Positions 25,001-39,100 of a DNA stretch of 64,000 bases are shown piece after piece. The stretch is from Epiperipatus broadwayi (taxonomy: Eukaryota > Onychophora > Udeonychophora > Euonychophora > Peripatidae). How positions within the stretch are numbered: the first letter of the stretch is position 1; every line of letters starts with the position of its first letter. The DNA lies in NCBI GenBank assembly GCA_028023455.1, contig JAQFVV010006238.1:1121478-1185477 (forward strand), given 5' to 3'. Position numbers and translations under genes: made by a program. The notes beneath the pieces are model-generated. The model saw only the letters and a list, made by a program, of their open reading frames with translations. It searched no databases and was not told the origin of the DNA.

Positions 25001-28000
25001 AAGAAAACTATAAATAGGAAGATTGTAAGCCTTTTGAAATAGATTGGTAATGTTTTTTAAATATGGAAATATAGAAGTTTTGAAATATTTTAAAAATTAT
25101 AAATGCAATTTTAAATTTTAGAAAAGAATTTGCTAGATTTATGATGGCTTCACATTATTTTTTATTACACTTTAAAAATAAAGTTATTTTCTGGTTTCAC
25201 AAGCTTGGCTAACATTCCTTTACCCATCCAATGGATAAAAAGTTCATTGTTCTCATTATAAACTTTTATTTCTAATAAATCAACCTCAATTTATTGAATT
25301 CTAACATAGAATAAAAGTTTAATAATAAAATCAAATGTTGTGTGATTATGAAAATTGTCACCAGGAAACCAATGGAAATATCAACCTGGTCAAGGATTAA
25401 ATTTATATTGGGTACTGGCAGTATATTTCAAATCTTTAATTATGCTTTGTTTTATCGAAGTTAATAGTATCTTCATTATATGAGCTATTCTTTCATGTCA
25501 AGTTATTCTATTCCCCATTTGGTCTTTTTATATTTGAAATATTTTCTGACTTTTAAGTCATAAATAAAAATATAAAATATTATAAAATAAGGTAGATATT
25601 TGCAGTATATAATAAAAATATATTATCAAAAAGAGTAATTGAAAATTACTGTCATGATAGACACTTAAGTATTTGACTGATTTTTTTCTTTTATTGAAAG
25701 TATGAAATGAATTACAGTTTCTTCTCAAAATATAAATCCTTTTATAAGTCAACAATATATCATCTAATTATGAGTGGATTTTTCAGGCATTTTTTTAAAA
25801 TTAGTAACATAAAGAATTATCTCTTCACAACAAAATTTTTATTAACAATTTTATCATAAAATTTTTTTGCACATGGGTCCATTTAATGTCTAATTCAAAA
25901 TCTGCAGGTTTCTGAAAAACATTGACAAAACACTTTAATTGAAACAAAGAAGCCTGAGATTAATTTTTCATTTTCCATAATGGAATCAAGTTATGTTGGA
26001 GAACTACTTATATCAATAAATAAAATATTTACCTAGCAGACAAAGCGTTGCATAGTATACCGATCAGAGATGGACACAATATCAAAGAGAGAGAAATCAA
26101 CAGATTTTTGCTTATTCATTCATGACTTTTGTTTTAAGAAATATTTTAATTAACATTTGGTTTTCCAAAACTTGACCCTTCACAATGACTTTGAGTCAAA
26201 TTTAGAATCATTTCATTTTTTTTTCATATTAGTTTTTTTGAATAGCTAATTCTGTATATCAATCTAATGAAAAATAACTTTAGACAACCAATTTATAAAT
26301 GCACATACTAACTGACAGATGATCTTTTTTTTTCATAATTTTTTTACAATAATTAATGAGGCAAATCCATATAGCTATCAATTAATAAATTTTATAACAC
26401 TTAGCAATAGGCTAGAAAATAATTACAGTGGAGCCACGAATTATGCTATAATTTATTACAAACCTTCGCTTTCAACATGTATAGCATATAATAGCTCATG
26501 TTTTGCTGATAAACAATGATTAGAATAGAATGTGTTGGGTTTATTGTACTGCAAGTGCACAGTACATTTCAACATGTGCACCACAGATGTATTTTTATAT
26601 GTATTGTAATAATATAAATCAAGATTACAGTAGGAACAAAATTTTAAAAATAACAATATAGTTATTAATAATAATTTGAGGTAACACATTTATATATTTA
26701 TTGAGAGTATTGTGCATTTACTGAAGCAATGTGAAGAAAGCAAACTAACTACCTTATTTTATTTTTAAAATAAAATAAATAGTGACATGTCTAAGTTTCA
26801 TAGCTGTTATATACTCTCTAGGTAATTTTCTTTTTTTTTTTTTGGTTTCAAAATTTTTTTTTCTCTTATAGAAGCATAATAGTGATTTTACCAAGAAAAT
26901 AGAATCGCTAATTATTTTGATGTTTTTAAAACGGGATCAGTTTTTAATATGATCTAATATTTTTTAAACATTTTTAGTACTACTCTCACAGAATATTTTA
27001 TTATGCATAATATTGCACATCAAATTTGGAAAGGATAATAAATGAAGAATAAAATGCATGTTTTCAATATGGCATCAGACAATAAAAACTACTGCTGATT
27101 ATCATAAAATTTGCAAATTTTGATATATTTTTTCTTTGTTTATTTGTATTTTTGTTTGTTTTTACATTGTTCTTTGGGTACTGCATAATTCATGATTCCA
27201 TTGTGCATTCTTTTATTATTTTTAAACTCATACCACATTAAAACTTTTATTTTGTATTCTAGATTTCAAATCTATAATACCAACTAATTAACCTTGATTT
27301 GAAAAATTTTTTTTTATTAAAATAAACTTGATAGTAATAATGTCTAAATATATTTTTTATTTTACATTCAGTGAAAATTTTAAATTAGAATTAAAGTTAC
27401 AAAAGCAACTTTAATTAATAGGAAATTATTCAAAAGAATGATTTTTGAAAATTAGATTTACATGCTCATCTATTAAAAAAATTCAAGAAATATATTCTAT
27501 TTTATAAATTGATGCTTATAAATTTCCAACTTTTACACATAGACATTCAGACATGCACACACAAATAACGTCTATGTGTTTGCATATATGTAATGTTTGA
27601 ACTTCAAAATTTTCATTAAGCTTAAATTGTCTAATTATAGCTAAATTACTTATTTACCAATCTCCTTTCTAATTATGTTACCCCTTACTCAGTCTCTATT
27701 TTGTTCCTATGAATCACTATAAATGATCTTGAAGTATCTATTTCATGGGAAACGATTTTAATTCTTGACTAATTTGACTTCCTATAAACCAAAAAATCAT
27801 TTATTTATTTATTTATGAAAATATTTGAGAAGTTGTAATATTTAAAGGTTTCAAACATATAAAGTTTTGAATTTTGATTTTCCTCATTTAAAATTAGGGA
27901 ATAAACTTATAATGGTTTCATTTTACATGTATAGAGGATCAGACTAATAAATACTATTAATAAAAGATATGATTTCATTTTACCTATCGAGTTTTAATTG

Positions 28001-28500
28001 GTTGGTTTCTTGAACTCAGTTGGAAAAATACAGTGAAAATCTCATTTAAACTTTAAATATTTCCATCTGCAATCCTGTGAAAATCTTTTAATTATTATAT
28101 ATACAAGGAAGCTGTCTTTTATTCCATGAAATTCACAATTATTAATTTACTACTTTTTACATAATATATATATATATACACACATATATATATATCTTTT
28201 GTATATTAGATGACAATGGGATCCAAAGGAGTCAGTGAATTGAGCATTTTAGTTTTCCCTGAACCTGAATCAGAGTCCAAAAAAATAAAATAATCCCCAA
28301 ATTTTTATGACAACCAAAAACCAGGTTCATTTTTAGAAGTGTCAAAAAAAAAAAAAATTGCTATTTCTTAAATAAATATTTTAATTGGAAAATCAAGCTG
28401 CAAATTTCTGCATAATCTTATCAAAAATTGTACAAGATATTCTAATAGTCTTCATAAAATGCAGAAAACGGTAATTAAATGTAACTATTTACAAAATATC
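22041..28500. other. AT-rich noncoding desert
   Basis: Nothing gene-like was found over about 6.4 kb. The longest frames (60-77 codons) are AT-driven, Phe/Ile/Tyr/Asn-rich and contain no motif. Several long A or T runs and short AT dinucleotide arrays are present. Confidence 0.5.
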
Positions 28501-29330
28501 ACAAAATTTTACAAAATATTCTCTATGTGCTGGCCATTTCTTTCCATACAGGCATGAAATATTCTCCCTCATTCCAAGATATTTGTTGTTAGGCAAGAAA
28601 TTGCATTTCGAATATATTCCCTTAAATGATCCATATTGCTACTCTTTTATTTGTACATCATGGCTTTTAAGTGGCTCACAAGTAAATGGTGAATGGAGAA
28701 AAATCAGTGGATCTTGCAAATTCCACAGGACTGAGGCGATCAGTATGAGTTTCTTATATATATATATATATTATGTATGTAGACAGTCTTTTCACAGATG
28801 TAAATTTTGGAATTTTATATTTTGATACTGGTGACTGGTAACCATAGAGCCAAACGTGTATTGGACATCAACAAGTGTATGCACGTGTGTTTACGTTTTG
28901 TTTGTATATATTTATATACTAGAGTATAAAATTTAAAAAAAAATAAAAATAAATACTAATTCACCAAGCGCTTTCGGTACTATTGTCTGTGTAATATTTA
29001 TATACATGTTGAATATTTATATTTGGAACAGAGTTGGTGATTTGTTTTGTTTGTATATACATGTATATACTCTGTACATATGCACATACCTAGACATTTT
29101 ATGTATGTAACATCTGCATTTGTAAATGTCATGTATTGTTTCATTGCACTTATGTTTAAACTGATAACGTGCGCTGGTTTGTCATTGCCGTTTCAAATAT
29201 TTTGACTAAAGAACTTTTCTTTCTTACCAATCAGATAGGTGAAATTGTAAAACGAAAACGTGCGAATGGGAGGATAACTTGCTGGATAATTTATATTAGT
29301 ATTCAATCAATTTAATTCATGAACTCTCTT
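28501..29330. other. moderately complex noncoding block
   Basis: Compared with its flanks, this block has more CpG-containing words (GCGCTTTCGG near 28978, CGAAAACGTGCG near 29255) and a CCAAT word in ACCAATCAG near 29228. A 75-codon plus-strand frame at about 28583 has no recognisable motif. It may be an eroded repeat or a regulatory or UTR region. I cannot decide which. Confidence 0.25.
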
Positions 29331-29864
29331 AATTGTCGTTTTTTAAAAATAAATTTAATATTGTTTTTTAAAATGTACAAATATATGTTTTTGTAAATTG
29401 AAAATTCTGAATAATTCTAAAAAAAAATTACAGTACATTGAATTGAACTTCCAATCATTGTATTTCCATTCCCTCCCATGCCGTGTTTACCTTCGAATTA
29501 TTCATCATTGAAAATTGCAGGAAGGAAATTGAAATGTTTGATTTAAATTCAGATATATTTTTTCTCCCCCAACTTTTGTTGTACTATTAATGTGCATCAT
29601 ATTTAGGTGAAATGAGGATAAATAGACATCAGTAGAGCAATAAATAAAAGTAAGTCTGTCTGTCCAATTTAACAATCCATTTACAACTTCTCATTTATCA
29701 TCTCAACATTGAATTAACAGCCTTAATTACAGGAGTCCATAAGGAAATGTTTGTCAGATTACTGAGTTTGCGATTGTTTAATGCAATTGGAATATATATA
29801 AATAATTCAGGTTTTTAAACAAACTACCCGCTGGATTAAAATCTTATAACTAGGTTATAGTTTG

Positions 29865-29945
29865 GAAGTCTTCCATTTTGAGATAGGATTAGAACCCATT
29901 ATCTTATATTGTCTATAAGTTAATTCAAAGTTAGTTATTTAAACA
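29865..29945 (-). repeat. possible tRNA-derived SINE relic
   Basis: On the minus strand, GGGTTCTAATCCTATC closely resembles a Pol III B box, and a degenerate A-box-like region lies about 40 bases upstream. The adjacent AAACAAACTACC phrase near 29819 also occurs near 8990, hinting at a shared repeat body. Confidence 0.33.
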
Positions 29946-30420
29946 GCATACGGTTTTATAGGTTGTCAATTTTTACAGTAAGCAAAATAGACACCTACCA
30001 TTTGCTAATCAAGTAAATATAAGCTTAACCATATCAATGGTAGCAATTAAACTAGTGCATCCAATTACTTAAGCTGTATATATATGGATACACAGACTAA
30101 TGTATGCTTACAGTTGTAATAAATAGATTTCCAAATATTTGTTCAATATGTAGGAAATAATCAATTTTCTGTACAGTAAAAACTAGTTTTTTATGTTGTC
30201 TGCGTGTAAGTGTTGCTTGTTCGTTATAATTTTTTTTTAATTAAAAAATTCATTAATTAATTATATGTAGAATGGTCTTTTTCAGCAAACAATTTTCTAC
30301 CTTATTCACATATAATTCCATAATAGTAATATTTTTATAGTTAATTGCTCAAGAAGTCAAATAGAAATTCAAGCACCAGTAATTCCATTCAGTTAGTCTG
30401 AAATGAGTTTTTTCTTGCAT

Positions 30421-30528
30421 TGTTAGCCGAGAGGTATCGCAGTCGCCATGCAAGCAAGTAGTTGGTTGCAGACGGTTGTGGGTTCGCGTCCCGGCCGATG
30501 CTATGACACATGGAAAAAAAAAAAAAAA
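30421..30528 (+). repeat. tRNA-derived SINE with poly(A) tail
   Basis: The 93-bp head is GC-rich against an AT-rich background. TAGCCGAGAGG (30424-30434) matches the Pol III A box with one mismatch, and GGTTCGCGTCC (30481-30491) matches the B box with one mismatch, 57 bases apart as in long-arm tRNAs. A run of 15 A residues (30514-30528) closes it. This is the least decayed SINE-like unit in the window. I see no clear target duplication. A tRNA pseudogene is the main alternative. Confidence 0.6.
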
Positions 30529-30876
30529 GTAAATAAAATCAAGCCATACATCATGTGACTTAACTTGTTAAGCTTGTATTACAAAATAAAATAATGAGTG
30601 TGCTGATAGCTCTAAACAAGCTTTATCAATAAATGTCCCAAGAGAAAGCATTTAAAATCTATCTAGAATTATTCCCATCCCCAAACTGGTTTCGAGCTAA
30701 TGGCTCTCATCATTGAGGTGCTAGGATATTCAGACATTAGATCTAAAATACCAACTCAAGCAAGAACTTATATGATACTTAACTATTAATTGGAAAATCT
30801 GAAATTTTCAGGACACCTATATGTCTTCAAGTTCAGTTATTTAACTCAAATAGCTCTATGGGTCTGAATAATTTTC
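30529..30876 (+). repeat. duplicated unit D, copy 1
   Basis: Starting GTAAATAAAATCAAGCC, this unit of about 350 bp aligns with 30944-31276. Shared words include AATAGCTCTAAACAA, GAGGTGCTAGGATATTCAGA and TATGGGTCTGAATAATTTT. Copies differ by roughly 10-15% and small indels. The start-to-start distance is 415 bp, as in a tandem duplication. Part of the unit resembles the arms of the foldback element at 43419-43800. Confidence 0.75.
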
Positions 30877-30943
30877 AGCTACACCATATATTAATTGCCT
30901 TAGCAAAATAGCATCGCTTAAGAATCAAAAGCAAACTATAATA

Positions 30944-31276
30944 GTAAATAAAATCAAGTCATACATCATGTGATTTAACTATATTATTAAATAAAATAAT
31001 GAACATGCTAATAGCTCTAAACAAACTTTATCGATAAATGTTGGAAGAGAAAAGATTTAAAATCTCTATCTAGAATTACCCCCAAACCGGTTTCAAGCTA
31101 ATGACTCTCACCAGTGAGGTGCTAGGATATTCAGACACTAGATATAAAATACTAACTCTAGGCCAGCACTTATCTGATACTTAATTATTAAGTAGAAAAT
31201 CTGAAATTTTTAAACATCTATGTCTTCAAATCCAGCTATTTAACTCAAATAGCTATATGGGTCTGAATAATTTTTT
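30944..31276 (+). repeat. duplicated unit D, copy 2
   Basis: Second copy of the unit at 30529-30876, in the same orientation and without the tRNA-like head. It ends in a T run followed by an A run at about 31266-31287. Confidence 0.75.
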
Positions 31277-31287
31277 TTTTAAAAAAA

Positions 31288-32888
31288 GAATTTATATGAT
31301 TTATCTCAGTTCAATCCTAATATCTTTAATTCTGAGTTCGTCACTTTATCATTGTGTGGAATGGCAGAGGGTCTACAACTCCTAGTTTTTAAAAATGATT
31401 TTTTTCCACATTATTATTAATCTTCTTTTTTTTATATGATGAATCAGATTTTTTCACTATTGATTAATTTTTTAAAACATTTAAACATATGCCAACACAA
31501 AGGAATATTTTTTTCATATGGTTTTTATTTATAGTATATGTGAAATAATAAAAGATTTGTGTTGGTCATGTTATATCAATTCTCTGTATTTACATAGTCA
31601 TGGAATATGTGACATAATATTGAAACTACTGTATCTAATAATATTCCGTACATATTAGTTTTTAAAGTTTTATTTTTATATAAACTGTATGCTAGTCTTG
31701 TGTGGGTGTATGTTATTTATCTAAAAGTATAACTAATGTCAATACTTATTCAACTTGACACATTTATATTGCTATATACACATGAAAACAATGAAAAAAT
31801 ATATATACTGTACATATGTTATTTCGTAAAGTTTGATAAGACAGTTTAAGTTTTTTGTGTGTGTTTTTTAACTAAGATATTTATCACACTAGATCACTGG
31901 TTGATTTATTAAAAAAGATTTTTAACCATAAGAATTTTTATATTATCAGATATACAAATGATTTTTAATGTTAAAATTTTGAAGGACACCAGTTTGTCTG
32001 TATTTTATGATGAAATCCAGTCCTCTGATTGAAATATTAAGGGGGCTGAATAGATAAGTATGTTTTGTTTTCATTTATTCATATATAAATATATTGAAAT
32101 GGTCAGTTTCATCCATCTGCCTGTTTTACTTATTTTACCCACACATCTATCTATATGCCAGGTTTAATCCCTCCAGAGTACTCATTTTAAATAATATTAA
32201 ATTAATATATATGCAGAATCATGTATATATATATATATATATGCAAGTGGTATGTCTGTAATTTAATTGTATATGCATAGATTACAGATATGTATTCATT
32301 TTATAAATATTTCTAATTTAAGAAATATTTTAGTTTAAATTATTGTTATGTTATTGGTATATTTCACAGATATGTGTATTCAATTTATAGATATTTCTAG
32401 TTTAAGAAATACATTTTATAAATATTTCTAGTTTAAGAAATATTTTAGTTAAATTATTTAGCAACTTTATTGGTATATTATTGAAATCATGTACACATAT
32501 TTCCTGTTATTCTGCATTTATTCTGCACATATGGTTATAAAATTAGTCTTCTACTAGTTACGAAAGTAACTAACATTTGATTTTGTAAACAGATTTTAAA
32601 GTAGGTCATGCATTTGGTCCTAAAATAGTCCTAAAATAGCGTGGATGTTATTTGGTAGATATAAAATGTTAACAACAAAATAGGCAGGAAAACAAAATCT
32701 AAATTACTTTGTTATAACTAAAATTGTTTTTCTAAAATAAATAAATGAGTTTTTCTACCGGTTGTAATTATTAAATGTTTTACTAAAATAATTAAATAGA
32801 CTTTTCAGCTACATTCAAGCACATAAAAATTAACAGGTGGACAGAGTTTAAAAGGTATAAACACTTAAAGTTTTATTACCAGAAGATC
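31288..32888. other. AT-rich noncoding stretch
   Basis: No gene is seen. At 32289-32460 the phrase ATATTTCTAGTTTAAGAAAT occurs three times as an imperfect tandem repeat. An AT array occurs near 32225. Confidence 0.5.
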
Positions 32889-32898
32889 ATATATATAT

Positions 32899-35121
32899 TA
32901 AGTGAACTGTAAGCCTAATCCACGTCGGTTTCACCTTAAAATGAGTGAGTAGGAAGGCTATAAAATCACCGCTCTCCTCGCGGCGAATGGGAGACTTTGG
33001 TCCGATGAAATATAATGCCTGAAATATAATGCCTAAAATATAATGCCGTACACCAGCCAAACAGACTCCATTAATTTTCAATCATCATCGAGTGTCAACT
33101 TATTATCGTCCCAAGTGCTTCAAAACTAACTGCAATGGAGCTAAATGGTAAAATTTTTTTTCAGAGCTCTGTTTATAAACTGTGACTTTCATTTCTTTTT
33201 TTTAAAAGCTAGCTATTCATTAAATCTGCCTTTCCCAAACACCTTTACTAAAATCTGCAAAGTAGATTGTTAAATGCTAAGTCTTGCCTGATTGTAAAAT
33301 GCTAAATCTTATCTAATGTAAAACTTGAATTATCTTTTGAAATGTAAAACTCCTAATAATCTATTTTAAATGTATAATTTTCTGCGGTCTTTTTATGCCT
33401 ATTTCTAAATCTATTCAATTTATTCTATGATTTTATCATTTTAATAATATATGTATTTAATATGCCAAATGACTCGAAACTGCAAGTATTTATAAATATA
33501 ATTTTAGCTTATCGATTTGCGAAGATAATTTCAAATCTTCGCTATAATTTAATATTAAATAATTGAATTATTATTCTTCATTCTCACTCGCTGTTTCAAG
33601 ATCATATTATCTTACTGATTAAGTTTTGGGTATTAATATTACAATAATCAGTTATCTAGTTATTTTATGTAGTTTGCTTAATTCTAGTTATGAATTATAA
33701 CTATTTATATATGTAACTCGCACATCATCGGAACTAGCCACAGAAATAATCTCAAAGCATATTTTAATGTTTTACTTGTAATTACCCCGCAAATATGCTT
33801 TGCCCTCCTTAAATTTATATATGTTGAGACGCAGGTGATAATATTAAACTATGTTACTAATTAATTTAGTCCCTAAATAGTATATTTAAAATACTAAATT
33901 TGAGAACTGGATTGTATAGATATGCAAATAGACACTATCTAATATTAAGGCACTGTAATGTAATTTTACGCATTTGCGTTATATGTATGTATAAGTTGGA
34001 GATGTGTTCTTACAAAGTATACAATGTACACTTATCAGCTTGCTGCATGATTCTTGATGACGTGCTGGTGGAGGCCCCACTCATCCTCTTTAGTTCGGGT
34101 TCAAGCACACTTTTAGAACTAGGGCACAAGGACCTAGATGATTCATAATGCTTATCCGACTACCTGAACTACTAATGTTCTTATTCGTGGCAAGTTGAGC
34201 GGTCTTAGGGCAAACCGAGTCTTTGGAGACTGAAGCCCGTGAATAATAACCCATTCGCACCTTTTTGCTTAATTAATATTTTAATATGTGCCATAGAGAT
34301 ATAGGTAAACCTATCATAAACCAGTTTTCTCTCCTTTTATATTAAATACTTATCTAGCATTAGTGTACATCCTAATCTAGGTTAACATGCCAACCTGCGT
34401 ATCTCAGCCTAATTACATGCTCGATTTAACTTTATATAGATAGACGCCATAGGAGCGCTATTATAGTTAGTTATATAACTTTGGCTATAAAGTTCCACAT
34501 GATCTAGCAGACTACAAAAGAGCTAGAAATTGGGCATATTAATTAATATAGGCATGAAATTCCAATACCGCACTACACATTATTAAACGCTTATAATGAG
34601 ATATGTAACATTGATCTCAGCAGTTATCTAACGCCTGCGAGCATTATATCTCATGTTCCCATCATATAATTTGGTATGTTTTGATTTATTGTTTGCTATT
34701 GTTTTATTAAATTAATAATATTTAAAATTATAACTCGTTTGCATATTTTTATTGTCCGTGAATTCATTTTATCCAACTCTATATTTGATTGCACATACAC
34801 CATTTCATATATATGTAGATCGGTCTGTTAAGTTCTATAATTAATTACTTAGCCATATGTGTATATATCTGACCAAATAGTGATCAACTAGTTAATTTAT
34901 GAGTCTCTTGTTCCACCAGGAGTGACTGCCGGACCGAGGGTAAATTGATTGTCTGTGTACGTTGAGGAATGTCATCCATAGGGTATTAAATCATTGAGCA
35001 GAGGTGAAAGGATTGAATGTTGGTCGGATTCTGGATCACACCATCTGGATTCGATCAGCTTTAGTGTATTTTGCCTATGTTCTAGATTTTGTTACGTGGA
35101 GGGACAATTCTTACTGTTACA
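32899..35121 (-). mobile_element. candidate LTR-like block, family 3
   Basis: This region of about 2.2 kb is less AT-rich than its flanks and ends sharply at TTACTGTTACA followed by ATAT (35122-35125). Its left edge follows an AT repeat at 32889-32898, so an ATAT target duplication is possible. On the minus strand it would start TGTAACAG, echoing the TGTAAC starts of the other LTR families here, and its length matches them. The left terminus is not canonical, and there is no second copy in the window to fix the boundaries. No ORF is recognisable. A tripled AAATATAATGCC word lies at 33007-33049. Confidence 0.35.
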
Positions 35122-36139
35122 ATATATGTAAGAGATCATCATCCTTCACATTCAAACAGTTTTAGAAATATAGCATAAAGATTGAATTAATAAACATTGG
35201 AAATTAAATTTTCATAGGATTAATGTTAAAAATATTTAATATTTTATCAATAATGTGTACAATATATTGCTATACTTTCTTTTATATTCAAATGAAAAAC
35301 AAACTTAACCAATGCATAGACATTAATATTGTATTATACTGTTCATATATATATATCTTTACCCCAGAATATGATGGATCTTTATTCAAGAATGTGCCAT
35401 AACAATCATCATTAATTTGTACTATTTTGATTTACAATCCTTTATTTGCTACAATGATCGCCCTTTTTTGAAATGGAAGCCATTTTGTAAGATTGATGAT
35501 GTCATAGGGAAGTAGTTTCATTAAAGCTATGTTATTCATACTACAAAAATGTACAGTACAAAATTTATTTATTATATAGGACACTATTATGTTTTAATCA
35601 TAGAATTAAATACAATTAACCTTTTTACCCAATTTTGATCCAGTTTTCTTAAAAGACAATTAATGCCTTCATTTAAGATATATCCAAAATAAAAAAGATT
35701 TCCAACTTTAATAATTACAAAAGCAAAAAAATGCAAGTTTTATTCATTACAATACGTAATCAAAAATATATTTTGATCACATACATTAACAAAGCCCATT
35801 AGTAACAAATTTTAAAATGTGTACATTAAAAAAAATATAATCACTCACTCAACAACTTTGGATTAAAATGTTTATGAATGTTATTTTGTCTGCAGCTGAA
35901 AATGTGATCGTCGTAATTGTATTTTTAATGTTGTAATTACAGATTATTTTTAGAGAAAAAAAGATTTTGTGCATTATGTAGTTAATAATCAGCTTTATAT
36001 GCTCAAATTTTTACTAAGCATATGTTTAGATATTTATTTTCTTAATTTTAAATCAATAATCTCATAATTTGTTTCTGACATATGTAAGATAATAGCAAAA
36101 CAGCATGTTTTATCATCAATATAAAAAAATAGTTTCATC

Positions 36140-36174
<35 letters not shown>

Positions 36175-39100
36175 TGATGATGATGATGATGATGATGATA
36201 ATAAAAAAGTAAATAAATAAGATTTAAATCATTTACATTTTTAAAAGTGTAGCAAGCAAATGTACATTACATTTTTTTAAATCTAATTTTTAAAATTTTT
36301 TGTTTTTCTACAAAATGAATAAATTTGTAAACTATTGCTTTAAAAAAAAATACCATCAAAAAATTCAAAATTTTATTGGATAGATATTACAAAAATAAAA
36401 CCTTTGATAATAGTTCATAAAGTACACCCAAAATAAAATTGAAAGTGTACATCGTGTTATTTTTTTCTCTATATTCTTTATTTAAATTTAATAAATTGGG
36501 ATTTAAGAAAGAAGAAATTATAATTTTTTGTTTGTTCAAAAAATGTAGCTAGTGGAACAATGCTTTAATCACTATATGTACCCATAATTTAGTTCTTATT
36601 CTTTTATTAATAATAAATATGCTAATAAAATATGTACTCATTTTGTTTTTTTTCATTGAGTTTTTATATTAGTTTCAATACAAGGTAACAAATTAATTCT
36701 ATTCCTATATGAGTTCCTTATTATTGCTTATTTTTTATATGAGATCTTTGATTTATGACGCATTTTGGAGAATGGGAGAATGGTGTGTTTATTTAGAACC
36801 ATAAGGATACAGAAAAAACAAGCAGGAAAGTTTCTGTTTAATCTGAAATAAAATAATAAAAACAAGTTGTGAATTAACACATACAGAATTAGCACCCCCC
36901 CATCCCATTCATTTACTTTAAAGAGAAAAAGAAACGTTTGTTTAATATGTATAGTAATGGATTTTATATGTACTTTTACATTTGTATCTTTGATTTTATA
37001 TTATAATTTTTTCTCTTTAAAATTGTTGTGTTTAATATAACTTTGCTGTAGGCTGAGGGCTTGGAATGGATTACCTCTAAATTCATGTATTCCAGTGTGC
37101 ACTAGAATGAATGGATCTCGTAATGAATGAATCTTTGAAACTGGTTATATTTGTTTAAGAATACTTTTCTATAATTCATCCATTTTATTGTACTACTGTC
37201 CATTGAAATATGTTTCTATTATATCTGTAAGAACTTAATTTTATTATTTTTCATTTTAAAACATGGCATCTTATAGTCTTCATATAAACACTATATCTCT
37301 TCTATAATACACTCAGTTATTCTATCAGTAAAAATAATAATCTTGTGGAAGGGAATTAATCTTCACACATGCACTGTTAGATTAAATTTGTGCTCTCACC
37401 CATCAATGAGTGATTTAAAAGCATAAGTGTAACATTTATGCTTAGAGCTCATTTTATATAAACCAATCCTTATTGACTGTGCTTAAATCAGAACTTGAAT
37501 TTATTATAAGCCTGATATTTTGGAGTAAATGTATTGTGGGATGAATGTGCTATAAGAACCATTACACAGTTTATTGAGAAAGTTGTTGGAATTCATGATA
37601 AAGTTATTAAATAATTTAACCAACTATTATTTTAATAATTGTATTTTTATTAAACCATTTAATAACCCATGATTCATTTGAAAATATTTTAAAGTCGGTT
37701 GATCATATTTGTGAAATGAAAAGCTTGCCTGTTGTTGATTCATTTTCTGTATGATACTCATGCAGCTATGAGTTTTGCATAAATATTAATTTGGCCCTGG
37801 ATTTATCATTCTTTTTTATTTATATTTATATTGAATTGAGCCATATGTGCTTCTATACAATACAGAATATCAGAATCAGAACCAAAGGTTCCAAATTAAA
37901 GGTCTGCCACTTTTGGTGCTCAAATGCTACCATGACCTTCTGATAATGTAACTATTCAGTTATTTTTATTTAATCTAACGTCTCATAGTCATATTAATCA
38001 TCTTCTAAGTTGTTTATTTTTCATCACCTTATCCAACAATATTATTCTTTTCATATTTATCTACAACCAAAAAAAATATTGTATTATCTTCTTAAATTAT
38101 TTAATATTAAACAGAGTAGTTTCCATTACTGAAACTAAGTTTTATATTTTACTTTCTTTTTAAATTACTTTTTTTTTCTAAAAATAAAATTATTAAGTAT
38201 TTTTTTGTATTAAATAAAATGGTTTTAAAAAATTAACAATTTTATTTTGAAATCTCAACTTCGTTATTTTAAAAGATTTTTTTTATTTCAGTGAAATTAT
38301 GAATAGTTCAGACTCTACTTAGAAATTATTCTTGTTTATAAATTTTTAAAAAGGTTTTTTTTTTCTCACGTGATATAAACATTTACTTATTTTTTTAAAC
38401 CACCATTTACTTTTAAAAGATCTTTATATTTACTGAATTTTAAAGTGAAATAAAAGCGTGGATGAAATTTGCATTAGTGGAGCATTCAAATAAAGTTGGA
38501 AAACCTTTAGGAATCTGGGATTTTATTTATTTTTCAGAATATTTATTAATTTTTTTTTTTTATACACGTGGATATTTATTTCACTAAAAGCAATGTAAAA
38601 TGTTTTGCCTTTTCTTATTTTAACAATGGGTGTTACTTAGATTTTAAATATTACTTTTTCATTAATTCACCTGATGTCACTAAACATTGCTTATTCAAAC
38701 TAGTAATTCACCCCCCCCCCCCAATAATTTTATTTCTCACTTAAAGATATATATAGTGAAAGAAGGGTTTCTTAAGTGCTAATTGTCTGTAATATATAAT
38801 ATTGAGGGCTGATAAATATCTAAACTGTAGTTAGAAAACTATTGAAAATACATTAAGATATTTTAATTATAAAAGAAAGTATGGAAAACCTTTGCTGAAT
38901 CCCACGAAACGTATATGCTATATTTCTTAAATTGCTATTTTTGCCACTAAAACAATGAAGTATAATTTTTTGAAATTCTTTACTTTAAATTAATGTGAGC
39001 ACACTATTATATGTAGTAACATGTATGGAGAAATGAACTCCAAATGCACATACCATATTAATACCCTAAAAGGGCTCTGTTTGGTTTTATGAAGTGGCAG

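Noticed and set aside
28583-28825. plus-strand 75-80 codon frame as a possible terminal exon
   Set aside because: No recognisable motif, runs into an AT microsatellite, and no supporting splice or conservation evidence is available.
30421-30513. tRNA-like head considered as a functional tRNA gene
   Set aside because: The A-tail, imperfect boxes and lack of an obvious acceptor-stem pairing fit a SINE better.
32289-32460. triplicated ATATTTCTAGTTTAAGAAAT-like phrase considered as a regularly spaced array
   Set aside because: Only three imperfect copies with irregular spacing; not CRISPR-like or satellite-like.
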